Source: an uncultured Poribacteria bacterium
Lineage (GTDB): Bacteria; Poribacteria; WGA-4E; WGA-3G
Length of the DNA stretch: 64,000 nucleotides
Direction of reading: 5' to 3'
Assembly: GCA_951828385.1 (NCBI GenBank)
Contig: OX639973.1
Coordinates: 4,455,200-4,519,199 of the forward strand
Shown: positions 42,682-50,747 of the stretch, one piece after another
Layout of the letters: every line of letters begins with the position of its first letter
Numbering within the stretch: the first letter of the stretch is position 1
Notes under the pieces: model-generated
What the model was told of the DNA's origin: nothing
Seen by the model: only the letters and a program-made list of their open reading frames with translations
Database searches by the model: none
Translations under genes and position numbers: made by a program

Positions 42682-42780
42682 GGATAATCTTCTACGTTTT
42701 AAAAAGGGAACATCAAAGTTCTAGGGGAAACACCCAAGCAAAAACACCCACGTTGTTTAACCACAAGGAAAATTAGAAAA

Positions 42781-43248
42781 ATGGCAAGTTCACGAGATAC
42801 CGGCGAAATGGTTGATGGCAAGAAGCATGGGTATTGGATTACCTATTACGCGAGTGGGTTAAAACGAAGCGAAGGGAACTACATTCACGGTAAGAAGGAT
42901 GGTCCCTGGATTCAGTACCATAAAAATGGCAACAAAGCGAGCGAAGCCTCCTTCCGCGATGGCAAGAACGAAGGCGACTATATATGCTATTATGAGAACG
43001 GCAACCGCAAATGGGGCGGTCCCTACCGGAAACATGATGGCGGCTCCGCCGACGGCAGAAAAGAAGGGGTCTGGCTCTGCTATGAAGAAGACGGCGAGAC
43101 GGTATGGCGCATCATCACCTACAAAAAAGGCGGTGCTCGCGCGAAACCGGATGAGCATCCGTTCGGCGAATGCGATGTTTGCGGTGAAGGCAGACGTTCA
43201 ACTTGGGGCGAGACCTGCCCACGATGCGGGGCGGAGATTTCTGACTAA
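42781..43248 (+). CDS. MORN-repeat protein with C-terminal zinc ribbon (paralogue 2)
   Basis: 155 residues, same architecture as 26407: MORN-type units (VDGKKHGYWITYYASGLKRS, IHGKKDGPWIQYHKNGNKAS, RDGKNEGDYICYYENGNRKW, ADGRKEGVWLCYEEDGETVW) and a C-terminal CDVCGE ... CPRCGA zinc ribbon. Strongly similar in residues and DNA to the copy 16 kb upstream. AAGGAAAATTAG precedes the ATG. It lies just before the IS607 element. Confidence 0.82.
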   Translation: MASSRDTGEMVDGKKHGYWITYYASGLKRSEGNYIHGKKDGPWIQYHKNGNKASEASFRDGKNEGDYICYYENGNRKWGGPYRKHDGGSADGRKEGVWLCYEEDGETVWRIITYKKGGARAKPDEHPFGECDVCGEGRRSTWGETCPRCGAEISD

Positions 43249-43367
43249 TTCTCAAAAATTCTGAAGTCTTTTATCTCGACGGGGCTTGTTGCAGTTCGGT
43301 ATTTTCTTCTAAAACCTATAAAAACCTATAAGCACCTCATAAAATCTAAAGTTATGTAGTTTTTTTC

Positions 43368-43397
43368 TTGATAAACCTTTTATTTTTCTGCTATAAT
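43368..43397 (+). promoter_or_regulatory. Promoter of IS607 tnpA, possibly leaderless
   Basis: TTGATA (43368-43373), 18-base spacer, TATAAT (43392-43397); predicted start at about 43404, the A of the start codon. No Shine-Dalgarno precedes it. Confidence 0.5.
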
Positions 43398-43403
43398 ATA
43401 TGT

Positions 43404-44078
43404 ATGAATAACAGATTTGTTAAGATTGGCGAAGCTGCTAAACTCTTAGGTATGTCCGTTCAGGCACTTCGGAATTGGGAAATGGAAGGTAAAATCATGC
43501 CTTCTCACCGCACGCCCGGCGGTCAACGTATGTATGATTTAGCAGAACTCTTAGGTGTAAATGATTTGACCTATCCTACGATTGGTTATGCCCGCGTCTC
43601 GAGTTCGGATCAAAAGGAAGATTTAGAACGTCAGCATGCTGTCCTTGAGGCATTTTGTAATAAGAAGGGTTGGCAGACTGAAATCATAAGAGACCTCGGC
43701 AGTGGAAACCTGAATTACCATAAGAAAGGCTTACTCCGCCTCCTTGAGTTACTGGTGCGGGGTCAAATGTCGCGTCTGGTTATCACACATAAGGACAGAC
43801 TCCTTCGCTTTGGTGCAGAGATCGTTTTTCGTATCTGTGAACTCAAAGGTATAGAGGTTGTCATTATCAACAAAGGTGAGCAGCCTTCTTTAGAGGAAGA
43901 ACTCACACAAGATGTCCTGGAAATCATGACTGTATTTTGTGCGAAACTCTACGGACGACGTTCTCATAAGTCAAAGAAAATGGCAGAAGAAATAGAGAAG
44001 ATCGTCTCCGAAGAAAAACAGCAATTGGAACTACATTTTGGCACTCCGCACACAGAAAATAGCACTGAATCCGAATAA
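43404..44078 (+). CDS. tnpA: IS607-family serine recombinase (TnpA)
   Basis: 224 residues. MerR-like helix-turn-helix (FVKIGEAAKLLGMSVQALRN then WEMEGKIMPSHRTPGGQRMY) followed by a serine resolvase catalytic domain: IGYARVSSSDQKEDLERQ with the nucleophilic Ser, then LVITHKDRLLRFGAEIVFR. This is the classical IS607 TnpA layout, which makes double-strand cuts without long target repeats. ATG 43404 fits the promoter and MerR start. The 3' end overlaps tnpB by 41 bases. Confidence 0.92.
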   Translation: MNNRFVKIGEAAKLLGMSVQALRNWEMEGKIMPSHRTPGGQRMYDLAELLGVNDLTYPTIGYARVSSSDQKEDLERQHAVLEAFCNKKGWQTEIIRDLGSGNLNYHKKGLLRLLELLVRGQMSRLVITHKDRLLRFGAEIVFRICELKGIEVVIINKGEQPSLEEELTQDVLEIMTVFCAKLYGRRSHKSKKMAEEIEKIVSEEKQQLELHFGTPHTENSTESE

Positions 44079-45129
44079 CAAGCAATCCACGCTTATGTCT
44101 GAACATGCTGGCTATGCCCGTGTTGCCTTCAACTTTGGTTTGTCGTCTTTTAAAGTCGGCTTAGACCAAGACGAATGGCGAAGTCATGTTGACATAAAGC
44201 GTGAGTTTAACGCTGTCAAATACGATAAGTTTCACTGGTGTAAAGACCTCTCACAGAATGCGTCTAAGAATGCTATCCACAATCTTGGAGACGCTGTAAC
44301 CCGTTGGAAAAAAGGACAAAACAAGTTCCCCGTCTATAAGAACCGATCTGGTAAATGCTCTTACCAAGCAGACAATGGCTACGGAACTGTTGAAGTCCAT
44401 AAGAAACGTATCAACCTTCCGAAAATAGGGTGGATACGCATGCGTGAGGCACTGCGCTGGACAGGTGAAATCACCAAGGTCGTTGTGTCAAAGCACAATG
44501 ACAAATGGTATGCTTCTATCACGGTGAGACGCCTCGATAGCAACAACTACAAGCACCAGTCTGTCCTATTTGACGACAGACACCCTATCGGCATAGACGT
44601 AGGGATCAATACGCTTGCGACCTGTTCTAATGGCGATATTTACGACAACCCACGCCCCCTAAAGCGATATGAGCGGAAGTTAGCACGCGAAAATCGGAAG
44701 TTCGCACGTAAGCAGAAAGGCAGTCAGAATTGGCATAAGCAGAAAAAACGCTTATCAGCCGTCTATGCGCGTATCGCGAATATCCGTGAAGACGCTCACC
44801 ACCAAGCGACAATCCGGATTGTCCGCAAAGCAAGTGCTATCGGTATTGAGACACTGAACATTTCGGGTATGCTCAAGAACCCAAAGATAGCTAAAGCCTT
44901 ATCGGATTCAGCACTTGCCGGATTTCTGTCTAAACTCAAATACAAAGCAGATAGACGCGGGATACCCGTAGACGAAGCCGATAGGTTCTTTGCGAGTTCT
45001 AAAACCTGTAGCCACTGCGGACAGAAAAAAGCAGATTTGCTGCTTTCTCAACGCACCTATCACTGCTCCGAATGTGGCTTTGACTGCGATAGAGACCTAA
45101 ACGCGGCTATCAATCTATGTCCCGCTTGA
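44038..45129 (+). CDS. tnpB: TnpB RNA-guided nuclease (IS607-associated)
   Basis: 363 residues. OrfB/TnpB nuclease, ancestor of Cas12. RuvC residues are present: IGIDVGINTLATCSNG (Asp), IGIETLNISGML (Glu), CDRDLNAAINL (Asp). A zinc ribbon CSHCGQKK ... CSECGFDC splits the third RuvC motif. The N-terminus KIALNPNNKQ is typical. TTG start at 44038 inside tnpA; no other start retains the N-terminus. In known TnpB elements the guide RNA is encoded over the 3' end of the gene and right end of the element. Probably active. Confidence 0.9.
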   Translation: MALRTQKIALNPNNKQSTLMSEHAGYARVAFNFGLSSFKVGLDQDEWRSHVDIKREFNAVKYDKFHWCKDLSQNASKNAIHNLGDAVTRWKKGQNKFPVYKNRSGKCSYQADNGYGTVEVHKKRINLPKIGWIRMREALRWTGEITKVVVSKHNDKWYASITVRRLDSNNYKHQSVLFDDRHPIGIDVGINTLATCSNGDIYDNPRPLKRYERKLARENRKFARKQKGSQNWHKQKKRLSAVYARIANIREDAHHQATIRIVRKASAIGIETLNISGMLKNPKIAKALSDSALAGFLSKLKYKADRRGIPVDEADRFFASSKTCSHCGQKKADLLLSQRTYHCSECGFDCDRDLNAAINLCPA

Positions 45130-45275
45130 CCTTCAAACCGTCGCCACGAGTTGCGAGGAGACGTAAAACGCCTGTGGAGTTTCTCTAAGACCTCACTTGA
45201 GAGGCACGAAACGCTGAAGCAGGAAGTATGGCAGAAATCAAAGAACAGTGTAGAGTTTTATAGGTTTTTATAGAT
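45100..45275 (+). ncRNA. Candidate omega RNA of TnpB (3' end of element)
   Basis: Position only: TnpB guide RNAs span the tnpB 3' end and the right end of the element, with the guide reading into flanking DNA. The non-coding tail has complementary words (CGAGTTGCGAGG, GACCTCACTTGAGAGGC) that could fold. The guide would then be the bases after about 45275 (starting TTCTATCACATTC). Confidence 0.35.
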
Positions 45276-45334
45276 TCTATCACATTCTTGAGGTTTTGTT
45301 AAGTCCTACACAACGGTACACGCAGCGCGGCGAT

Positions 45335-46240
45335 ATGATGCGATGGTTCCATGACCTCATGTTCAAGAAAGAACAACCTTTCAGTATTTCCCGAGAAGTG
45401 ACTTTGGGATTCTTTGGATGGCGAGAATGGAATTATGACGGTGTCAGCATCGGTCGCTACTCCGAGATATGGATAGATGGTAAACTAAAAAATTATTGGG
45501 ACTATGACCTTTGGATCGGACGGAATTTGGAGTCGTTTAACGATGCCGATGTCCGGCGCGGCGGAACGCTGATTAAGAATCCCGCAGGTTGGTGGATTTT
45601 TACACAGATTAGAACCGATAGCCGTAAAATGGTTCAGCTGGAATTGAATCCGATTTTCGCATGGGACGACGATAACAAGAGTTCTGAAAAGGAAGTCAGT
45701 CTCCGTCTGAACATTCGTCCTGCGTCGAACATTGAATTGAGTATTGGACCCATGTATCGCTATCGGGTTGACGATGCACAGTGGGTCGAGCGCGTTGAAG
45801 AAAACATTGACGGTCACATCAAAAAACACTACGTTTATGGCGAATTAACGAGTCAAACGCTGGACTTCACTACCCGTGCGAACATTAGTTTTACCCCAAC
45901 ATTGAGTCTCCAGTTCTACGTGCAACCCTTCATTACCATCGGTGACTATGCCAACTTCAAAGCGTTGGTTGAGCCGAGATCCTATCAGTTCAAACCGTAT
46001 CCACTGAAGAAGAATCCTGATTTCCACATGCGTTCATTGCGAGGCAACACCGTCCTTCGCTGGGAATTCCGTCCCGGCAGCACCCTGTTTTTGGTGTGGT
46101 CTCAGTCGCGTGCGATTGCGTTAGAATATGTGGGGGCGGAGGACTTGGAGTTTCGTCCGTTTCACCGATTACGAAGCAGTTTTACCGATGAAGGAAAAAA
46201 CATCTTCCTCATAAAATGCCGGTATTGGTTCGGGATATAA
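45335..46240 (+). CDS. C-terminal fragment of a DUF5916-type outer-membrane protein (5' part missing)
   Basis: 301 residues. GGTLIKNPAGWWIFTQIRTD, SRKMVQLELNPIFAWDDD, RPASNIELSIGPMYRYRVDD, FTPTLSLQFYVQPFITIGDY, FHMRSLRGNTVLRWEFRPGS then TLFLVWSQSRAI match the C-terminal beta-barrel part of DUF5916 (CBM9-associated) proteins, which usually run 700-850 residues. Here the carbohydrate-binding N-terminal half and signal peptide are absent, and the IS607 element ends just upstream. It is most likely a pseudogene; the start codon used is arbitrary (the frame is open back to the element). Confidence 0.65.
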   Translation: MMRWFHDLMFKKEQPFSISREVTLGFFGWREWNYDGVSIGRYSEIWIDGKLKNYWDYDLWIGRNLESFNDADVRRGGTLIKNPAGWWIFTQIRTDSRKMVQLELNPIFAWDDDNKSSEKEVSLRLNIRPASNIELSIGPMYRYRVDDAQWVERVEENIDGHIKKHYVYGELTSQTLDFTTRANISFTPTLSLQFYVQPFITIGDYANFKALVEPRSYQFKPYPLKKNPDFHMRSLRGNTVLRWEFRPGSTLFLVWSQSRAIALEYVGAEDLEFRPFHRLRSSFTDEGKNIFLIKCRYWFGI

Positions 46241-46419
46241 CCTTTTGATGCCATTTGAAATCTGACTTTTGAACAAAGCTGTCCAGAAATTGGACAATAG
46301 AAACCACTTCCTTTGTCGGAATCAGTGGGAAGTCTCCTTTCAGACGTGATTTCACGCACAAATCGTTATTGGCATGAAAATTGCAAACTCCGTTTACGAA
46401 GATAAAAGTTAAATTTTTC

Positions 46420-46448
46420 TTGACAAATAATGTAGGAAATGTTATCAT
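46420..46448 (+). promoter_or_regulatory. Sigma70-type promoter
   Basis: TTGACA (46420-46425), 17-base spacer, TATCAT (46443-46448), about 60 bases before the ATG at 46516. Confidence 0.5.
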
Positions 46449-46515
46449 GAAAGGTAAAATTAGATATAACATTACGTTAACGCGCGAACATTTAACCACA
46501 CAGGAGGTGGGTCTC

Positions 46516-47301
46516 ATGAAATCGCGTCGGATACCTCTGGCGTGGATGGTGTCGTTTGTCCTACACGTCTGCCTGGCAATCGTTGTAGGCTACGTCGCTA
46601 TCTCGTCGAATCAGCAGAAAGCGCAAGATGCTATTGATCTCAGTTTTTTCATTGTTACACCACCACAAGCTGCGAAAAGGGATGTCGTTCCCAAGCCTGA
46701 AGTGGTTGTACCGACCCCTGTTCCAGACTTAAAAGTGGTTCCACAAACTGAAACAACACCGCGTCGCACAACAATCGCACGTGCAGCAAGATCGTCTGCC
46801 ACCGCAGCACCTGCAGCATCATTAATGGCTAGTGCACCAGCCGCACCAAGGGGACAGCAAGTCAAAGTTCCCAGCACAACTCCTGCGATCCAACATACAG
46901 CGCAGCCGCTGTCAACTGCTGCACAATTACCGACAACATCGGACGCGCTGCCTACCGCCGGATTGCGCAGCAGCGGTCTAACAACAGACGGCATCGGAAC
47001 CGGCATCGGTGATGGGTTGGGCACCGGCACCGGACGTGGTGGTTTCGGTTCCGAAGTGGGTGTCACACAAGGGCGCGGGCAAAACCATACTGGGATAGAT
47101 TCGTTGGTCAAAGCGGACGGTGCCGCGAATGTCAACGCATCGTTGTCAGATGTAACAGCGAATATTGTGTTGGGTAACGGTGTGCCACCGCTCCCGAAAG
47201 GGAGCCCGGGTGCTATTATTCAAGGTCGCGGCAAAGAGATTATTGGACAACTCAACCTTGTGCGTCTTGATGACCCGTTGCATCCGAACCTTGATTTCTG
47301 A
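46516..47301 (+). CDS. TonB-like/DUF4159-type protein, part before in-frame TGA
   Basis: 261 residues to a TGA at 47299-47301. N-terminal membrane helix (SFVLHVCLAIVVGYVAIS), then a long Pro/Ala/Thr-rich linker, a Gly-rich stretch (GIGTGIGDGLGTGTGRGGFG), and the start of a folded domain (IIGQLNLVRLDDPLHPNLDF). The layout is a TonB-like anchor with a periplasmic spacer. The frame after the stop continues without interruption into the C-terminal part (47389-48096), so this is one gene with a stop inside. GGAGG lies 9 bases before the ATG at 46516. Confidence 0.75.
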   Translation: MKSRRIPLAWMVSFVLHVCLAIVVGYVAISSNQQKAQDAIDLSFFIVTPPQAAKRDVVPKPEVVVPTPVPDLKVVPQTETTPRRTTIARAARSSATAAPAASLMASAPAAPRGQQVKVPSTTPAIQHTAQPLSTAAQLPTTSDALPTAGLRSSGLTTDGIGTGIGDGLGTGTGRGGFGSEVGVTQGRGQNHTGIDSLVKADGAANVNASLSDVTANIVLGNGVPPLPKGSPGAIIQGRGKEIIGQLNLVRLDDPLHPNLDF

Positions 47302-47343
47302 GGCAGCGGCATCGGACATCTCCGATTCGGGGCAGGTCTGCCC
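47302..47343 (+). promoter_or_regulatory. SECIS-like hairpins after in-frame TGA
   Basis: ATCGGA-CATC-TCCGAT (47311-47326) and GGGC-AGGTCT-GCCC (47330-47343) follow the TGA. The second contains GCAGGTCTGC, the same core as the fdhF SECIS loop of Escherichia coli, but starts 32 bases after the TGA rather than about 17. Functional status unknown. Confidence 0.25.
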
Positions 47344-47388
47344 TTTTTAGTCAAGTCGCTGAATGAACACACCGGCATCCAAACCCAA

Positions 47389-48096
47389 ATGGTCGACGCA
47401 GTCCAAATTACAGATGCGGCGTTTTTTGAGTCACCGATCATCTTTATGGAACCGATTTCCGGTTCATCAGGAAAACTCCAGAATGGATTGTTGACTGGTA
47501 AGGCTATCTGGCAAACCAAAGGGAGTCGTCCTGCTTTGGGATACACTGATCGCGAGGCACAGCAGATTCGCGAATATGTCGTAAACCGCGGTGGGTTTAT
47601 CTATATGCCCACGCATGGGAACACAGAAGATGCGATGCGTCCTGCGATGCGCGTCCTGCGTCAAATTCTTCCTGAATACCACCTCACCACTATCCCGCAA
47701 GATCACGAGATTTACAATAGTTTCTATGAGTTAAATGGGCCCCTCCGGTTTCCCGTTCGGAAAATGGGGAACACCATCCTCCATCACGGTCCCTACGGCC
47801 AGTTGCAGGGCGTTTTCATCGATGGCCGACTTGCTGTTCTCGTTGATACAGAAGCGATGATACATGTGATGGATGGCGCAGTACAGAAACCGTTCTTCGG
47901 TCACTACCAAGACCGGAATAAGATTTTAGATGAATTCGCACCTGCTGCTGCGAGACAACTCACCAATATCGTTGTCTATGCGGTAACACACGGGAGTATC
48001 TCAGATTACAGCAAATATATTCCCGAAGACGCACGCATTGATGGCGAAGCAGGCAGTGTCCCGAAATCCGCACCGACTGGCGCAAATCGTTTGTGA
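47389..48096 (+). CDS. DUF4159-type C-terminal domain, in frame after TGA
   Basis: 235 residues from the first ATG; the open frame itself begins directly after the TGA at 47301 with GSGIGHLRFGAGLPFLVKSL. Conserved-looking segments AAFFESPIIFMEPISGSSGK, TDREAQQIREYVVNRGGFIY, PTHGNTEDAMRPAMRVLRQI and PQDHEIYNSFYELNGP resemble DUF4159 domains from memory. No ribosome site precedes ATG 47389, so independent translation is doubtful. Either the gene is a recent pseudogene or the TGA is read through. Confidence 0.65.
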   Translation: MVDAVQITDAAFFESPIIFMEPISGSSGKLQNGLLTGKAIWQTKGSRPALGYTDREAQQIREYVVNRGGFIYMPTHGNTEDAMRPAMRVLRQILPEYHLTTIPQDHEIYNSFYELNGPLRFPVRKMGNTILHHGPYGQLQGVFIDGRLAVLVDTEAMIHVMDGAVQKPFFGHYQDRNKILDEFAPAAARQLTNIVVYAVTHGSISDYSKYIPEDARIDGEAGSVPKSAPTGANRL

Positions 48097-48208
48097 TTAA
48101 TCCTATCCAGAAACCATCTCTATATCCAGTGAGTGTAGGTCCAACTGCACTCACCGGTGCACTCTCAATGACTATACTCCCGCTTTATACTAAAGTTTGG
48201 ACAATTTT

Positions 48209-48276
48209 TCGTAGCATAGGCTGTTAGTTCCTGTGGCCTCTTTTGTAGCATAGGAAACCGTTAGTTTCCTGTAGCA
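48209..48276. repeat. Repeat family 5 (TAGCATAGG palindromes), two copies
   Basis: CGTAGCATAGGCTGTTAG (48210-48227) and GTAGCATAGGAAACCG (48245-48260) followed by TTAGTTTCCTGTAGCA; AGGAAAC/GTTTCCT form a stem. Similar words are at 36181-36210 (complement) and 63923-63948. Confidence 0.6.
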
Positions 48277-48380
48277 TTCTTTCTGTTTTCCTAATTCCCT
48301 TCTCGTAGCACCTATTATGCCGGAAAAACTTGACAAATTGCCCAAAAACAGGCAAGATAGTCGTAAAACCGCGTCTCTAT

Positions 48381-48409
48381 TTGACAAATTGCCCTTAGAA
48401 ATGTATAAT
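48381..48409 (+). promoter_or_regulatory. Consensus sigma70 promoter of the rhodanese gene
   Basis: TTGACA (48381-48386), 17-base spacer, TATAAT (48404-48409): perfect match. The 14-mer TTGACAAATTGCCC also occurs 51 bases upstream (48330), with a poor -10, suggesting a duplicated site. Leader of about 85 bases. Confidence 0.65.
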
Positions 48410-48502
48410 ATAAGGAAGTACTATTTCATTTGTCAATAGGATGCAGCTTGCATGTTTCCTATATTGCAAGCCTGAAAAAGAATAAGGGAGAGGAAAATAG
48501 AA

Positions 48503-49351
48503 ATGGCTGATTACGCGAATCCTGATGTTTTGGTAACTACGGAATGGGTAGCCGCACACGGCGGTGATGCCGGTATCCGGCTCCTTGAAGTTGATGTTGA
48601 TACCTCTGCTTATGCTGAAGGGCATATCGCCGGTGCAGTCGGACTGAATTGGCAGACACAACTCTGCGACCAGATTCGTCGCGATATTCTCACGAGGGAT
48701 CAATTTGAAGCACTCTGCAACGACAGTGGTATTGCTAACGATACCACCGTTATTTTCTACGGCGATAATAATAACTGGTTCGCAACTTACGCATTGTGGC
48801 AATTCCGTTACTACGGACACGATGAAAGTCTGTTGAAAGTGATGAACGGGGGCCGCCAAAAATGGATCAATGAAGGCAGAGATCTTGTCACTGACGTGCC
48901 GGATTACCCGAGCACCGGGTATCAGGCGAAGTTTCCTGATGACAACGTTCGCTCTACGGCGGTTAACGTTCGCGACACGCTCGGACAAGGTGTTGTTAAC
49001 CTCGTTGATGTCCGTTCACCTGCCGAATTCTCCGGCGAGGTCATCGCACCTCCTGGTATGAGCGAGACGGCGCAACGCGGCGGACATATCCCGGGCGCAG
49101 CGAACATCCCCTGGGCGACAGCGGTTGCTGAAGATGGCACCTTTAAATCCCACGATGAACTGCAGGATATCTACGGCGGCGCAGGTGTTGATGATAGTAA
49201 AGAGACAATCGCCTATTGCCGTATTGGTGAACGTTCATCGCATACCTGGTTTGTGCTGAAGTATCTACTCGGTTATGAGAAAGTCCGCAACTACGACGGC
49301 AGTTGGACAGAATGGGGCAACCTTGTCGGCGCACCCATCGCACGCGACTAA
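48503..49351 (+). CDS. Thiosulfate sulfurtransferase (two-domain rhodanese, SseA type)
   Basis: 282 residues. Two rhodanese domains: an N-terminal one (IRLLEVDVDTSAYAEGHIAG, AVGLNWQTQL) without the catalytic Cys, and a C-terminal one (NLVDVRSPAEFSGE, GGHIPGAANIPWATAVA) with the active-site loop YCRIGERSSHTWFVL, in which Cys carries the persulfide. It transfers sulfur from thiosulfate or a related donor to a nucleophile. No signal peptide; cytoplasmic. GGAGAGG precedes the ATG, and a perfect promoter lies upstream. Confidence 0.92.
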   Translation: MADYANPDVLVTTEWVAAHGGDAGIRLLEVDVDTSAYAEGHIAGAVGLNWQTQLCDQIRRDILTRDQFEALCNDSGIANDTTVIFYGDNNNWFATYALWQFRYYGHDESLLKVMNGGRQKWINEGRDLVTDVPDYPSTGYQAKFPDDNVRSTAVNVRDTLGQGVVNLVDVRSPAEFSGEVIAPPGMSETAQRGGHIPGAANIPWATAVAEDGTFKSHDELQDIYGGAGVDDSKETIAYCRIGERSSHTWFVLKYLLGYEKVRNYDGSWTEWGNLVGAPIARD

Positions 49352-49555
49352 AGGAATGACTGTCAGCAAGATGGCTGTCGGCTGAATAGTTATCGGGGTT
49401 TCAGTTTTGACCGAGAACTCGTCTACAGATACTTTGACTAAAGCACGAGTTCTCGGTGAAAGTTATCAGTTTTAATGGTTAACAGTTTTCAGTTATCAGT
49501 CGGGGCATCTCTTAACTGATCACTGTTAACTGTTAACTGACCACTATTAAAAAAT
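49352..49555. repeat. Non-coding gap with imperfect inverted repeats
   Basis: The stretch 49455-49545 alternates AGTTATCAGT, GTTAACAG and CTGTTAACTGTTAACTG words that are partial inverted copies of each other. No gene. Confidence 0.5.
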
Positions 49556-49849
49556 ATGCCTAAATTCGTTTCTGCCCATGCTATTGCCTGCATGACTCGC
49601 CAAGATGTGGCGCGGCTGCTGAAGCGGTTCAAGGAAGAAGAAAACACGGATGTTCGGAATATCCGGGTCTTGTGTGATACGCTGTCCGGCAGAATGGTCT
49701 GTGAGTGGGAAGCACGGGACCGCGTTGTCTTAGTCGAATGGCTGAAGAAATGCAACGTCCAGATACGTGGAACAGGCGAATGGCTCATGGCAGTCCAATA
49801 TGAATCTGTAGGCGATGAACTCGTGACACCTCAGCGGGATAACCTGTAA
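49556..49849 (+). CDS. Small DUF4242-like protein
   Basis: 97 residues, soluble, predicted alpha/beta. MPKFVSAHAIACMTRQDVAR, RIRVLCDTLSGRMVCEWEA in related form (NIRVLCDTLSGRMVCEWEAR), then NVQIRGTGEWLMAVQY. It resembles small ferredoxin-fold proteins of the DUF4242 type, but I am unsure. It lies upstream of the PTPS gene with a 35-base gap on the same strand. No strong ribosome site. Confidence 0.55.
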   Translation: MPKFVSAHAIACMTRQDVARLLKRFKEEENTDVRNIRVLCDTLSGRMVCEWEARDRVVLVEWLKKCNVQIRGTGEWLMAVQYESVGDELVTPQRDNL

Positions 49850-49884
49850 ATACGCAGGTATGCAAAATAGCAACGCAAAAACCG

Positions 49885-50712
49885 ATGTACTACTTAACCC
49901 GGCAGGCCGCGTTTGAAGCATCACATTACAATCGTATCCCTGAATTGGGCGATGCCGAGAATTTTGCGTTGTTCGGTGCCGCCGCAAATCCAAATAGCCA
50001 CGGACACAACTATGTGCTTGAAGTGATGGTGAAGGGCGAGGTCGATGCAGATGACGGCATGGTTATCAATCTGGTAACGTTGGATGCCTTGTTGAAGTCG
50101 GAAGTGCTTGCCAATTACGATCACAAACATCTGAATCGTCAACACCCGGTTTTCGCAAAAAATCCGCACCTGCAACCGACGTGTGAGAACATCGTTATGG
50201 AGATTTGGCAACGACTCGTCCCTTCTCTGCCGGATGCGACGTTGCACAGGGTGCGACTCTACGAAAGCACCTCTAATTTTGCCGACTATTATGGGGATGG
50301 ACCGATGGTTTATCTGACCAAGGTTTACGAGTTTAGCGCAGCCCACCGCTTACATAGCCACGCGCTCAGTGACGAGGAAAATCAAGACATCTTTGGAAAG
50401 TGCAATAACCCGGCTGGACATGGACATAACTACGTTCTTGAAGTTACTGTAAAGGGGGACGTAGATAAGAGAACCGGGCTGGTTGCAGGTCTGAATTTTC
50501 TTGATGAAGTCGTTCAAAAACAGGTCTATGCGCGCTTCGATTACAAGCATCTCAATATTGATACGCCTGAATTTGAGACGCTTAACCCAACCTCGGAAAA
50601 TTTCGTCAAAGTACTTTGGGAGGTATTAGCACCGAATTTACGTCCGGTGGTTTTACATCGCCTTCGCTTGAGAGAAACGCCGAAAAATCACTTTGATTAC
50701 TACGGCGCGTAA
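49885..50712 (+). CDS. Tandem-domain 6-pyruvoyltetrahydropterin synthase with split catalytic residues
   Basis: 275 residues: two PTPS/QueD domains (about 1-137 and 141-275). PTPS converts 7,8-dihydroneopterin triphosphate to 6-pyruvoyltetrahydropterin. Both domains keep zinc His (FEASH, HGHNY; FSAAH, HGHNY) and the pterin-anchor Glu (RLYEST; RLRET). The catalytic triad Cys-Asp-His is split: domain 1 has AAANP instead of KCNNP (no Cys) but keeps YDHKHLN; domain 2 has GKCNNP (Cys173) but FDYKHLN (His to Tyr220). The KCNNP-x-GHGHNY segment and surrounding residues are strikingly like animal PTPS. folE follows. Confidence 0.93.
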   Translation: MYYLTRQAAFEASHYNRIPELGDAENFALFGAAANPNSHGHNYVLEVMVKGEVDADDGMVINLVTLDALLKSEVLANYDHKHLNRQHPVFAKNPHLQPTCENIVMEIWQRLVPSLPDATLHRVRLYESTSNFADYYGDGPMVYLTKVYEFSAAHRLHSHALSDEENQDIFGKCNNPAGHGHNYVLEVTVKGDVDKRTGLVAGLNFLDEVVQKQVYARFDYKHLNIDTPEFETLNPTSENFVKVLWEVLAPNLRPVVLHRLRLRETPKNHFDYYGA

Positions 50713-50747
50713 CCTATTTTATCCGAGAAGTGCGGCTAAATAGCGCA

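Larger units (their letters stand above)
43312..45275. mobile_element. IS607-family element (tnpA + tnpB)
   Basis: Left end CTATAAAAACCTATAAG (about 43317-43333) and right end TTTATAGGTTTTTATAG (about 45256-45272) are inverted copies of one word; IS607 elements normally lack long terminal repeats, so these may be recombination-site halves. Encodes a serine recombinase and an RNA-guided TnpB nuclease in overlapping frames. Exact ends are uncertain. Confidence 0.75.

Noticed and set aside
47389-48096. Independent gene starting at ATG 47389
   Set aside because: No ribosome site, and the same frame is open back to the in-frame TGA with domain-like sequence, so it is better read as the second part of one gene, although listed separately.
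49455-49545. Repeated TTAACTG/CAGTTATCAGT words as a possible CRISPR array
   Set aside because: Units are short, adjacent, partly inverted and without spacers of regular length; no cas genes nearby.
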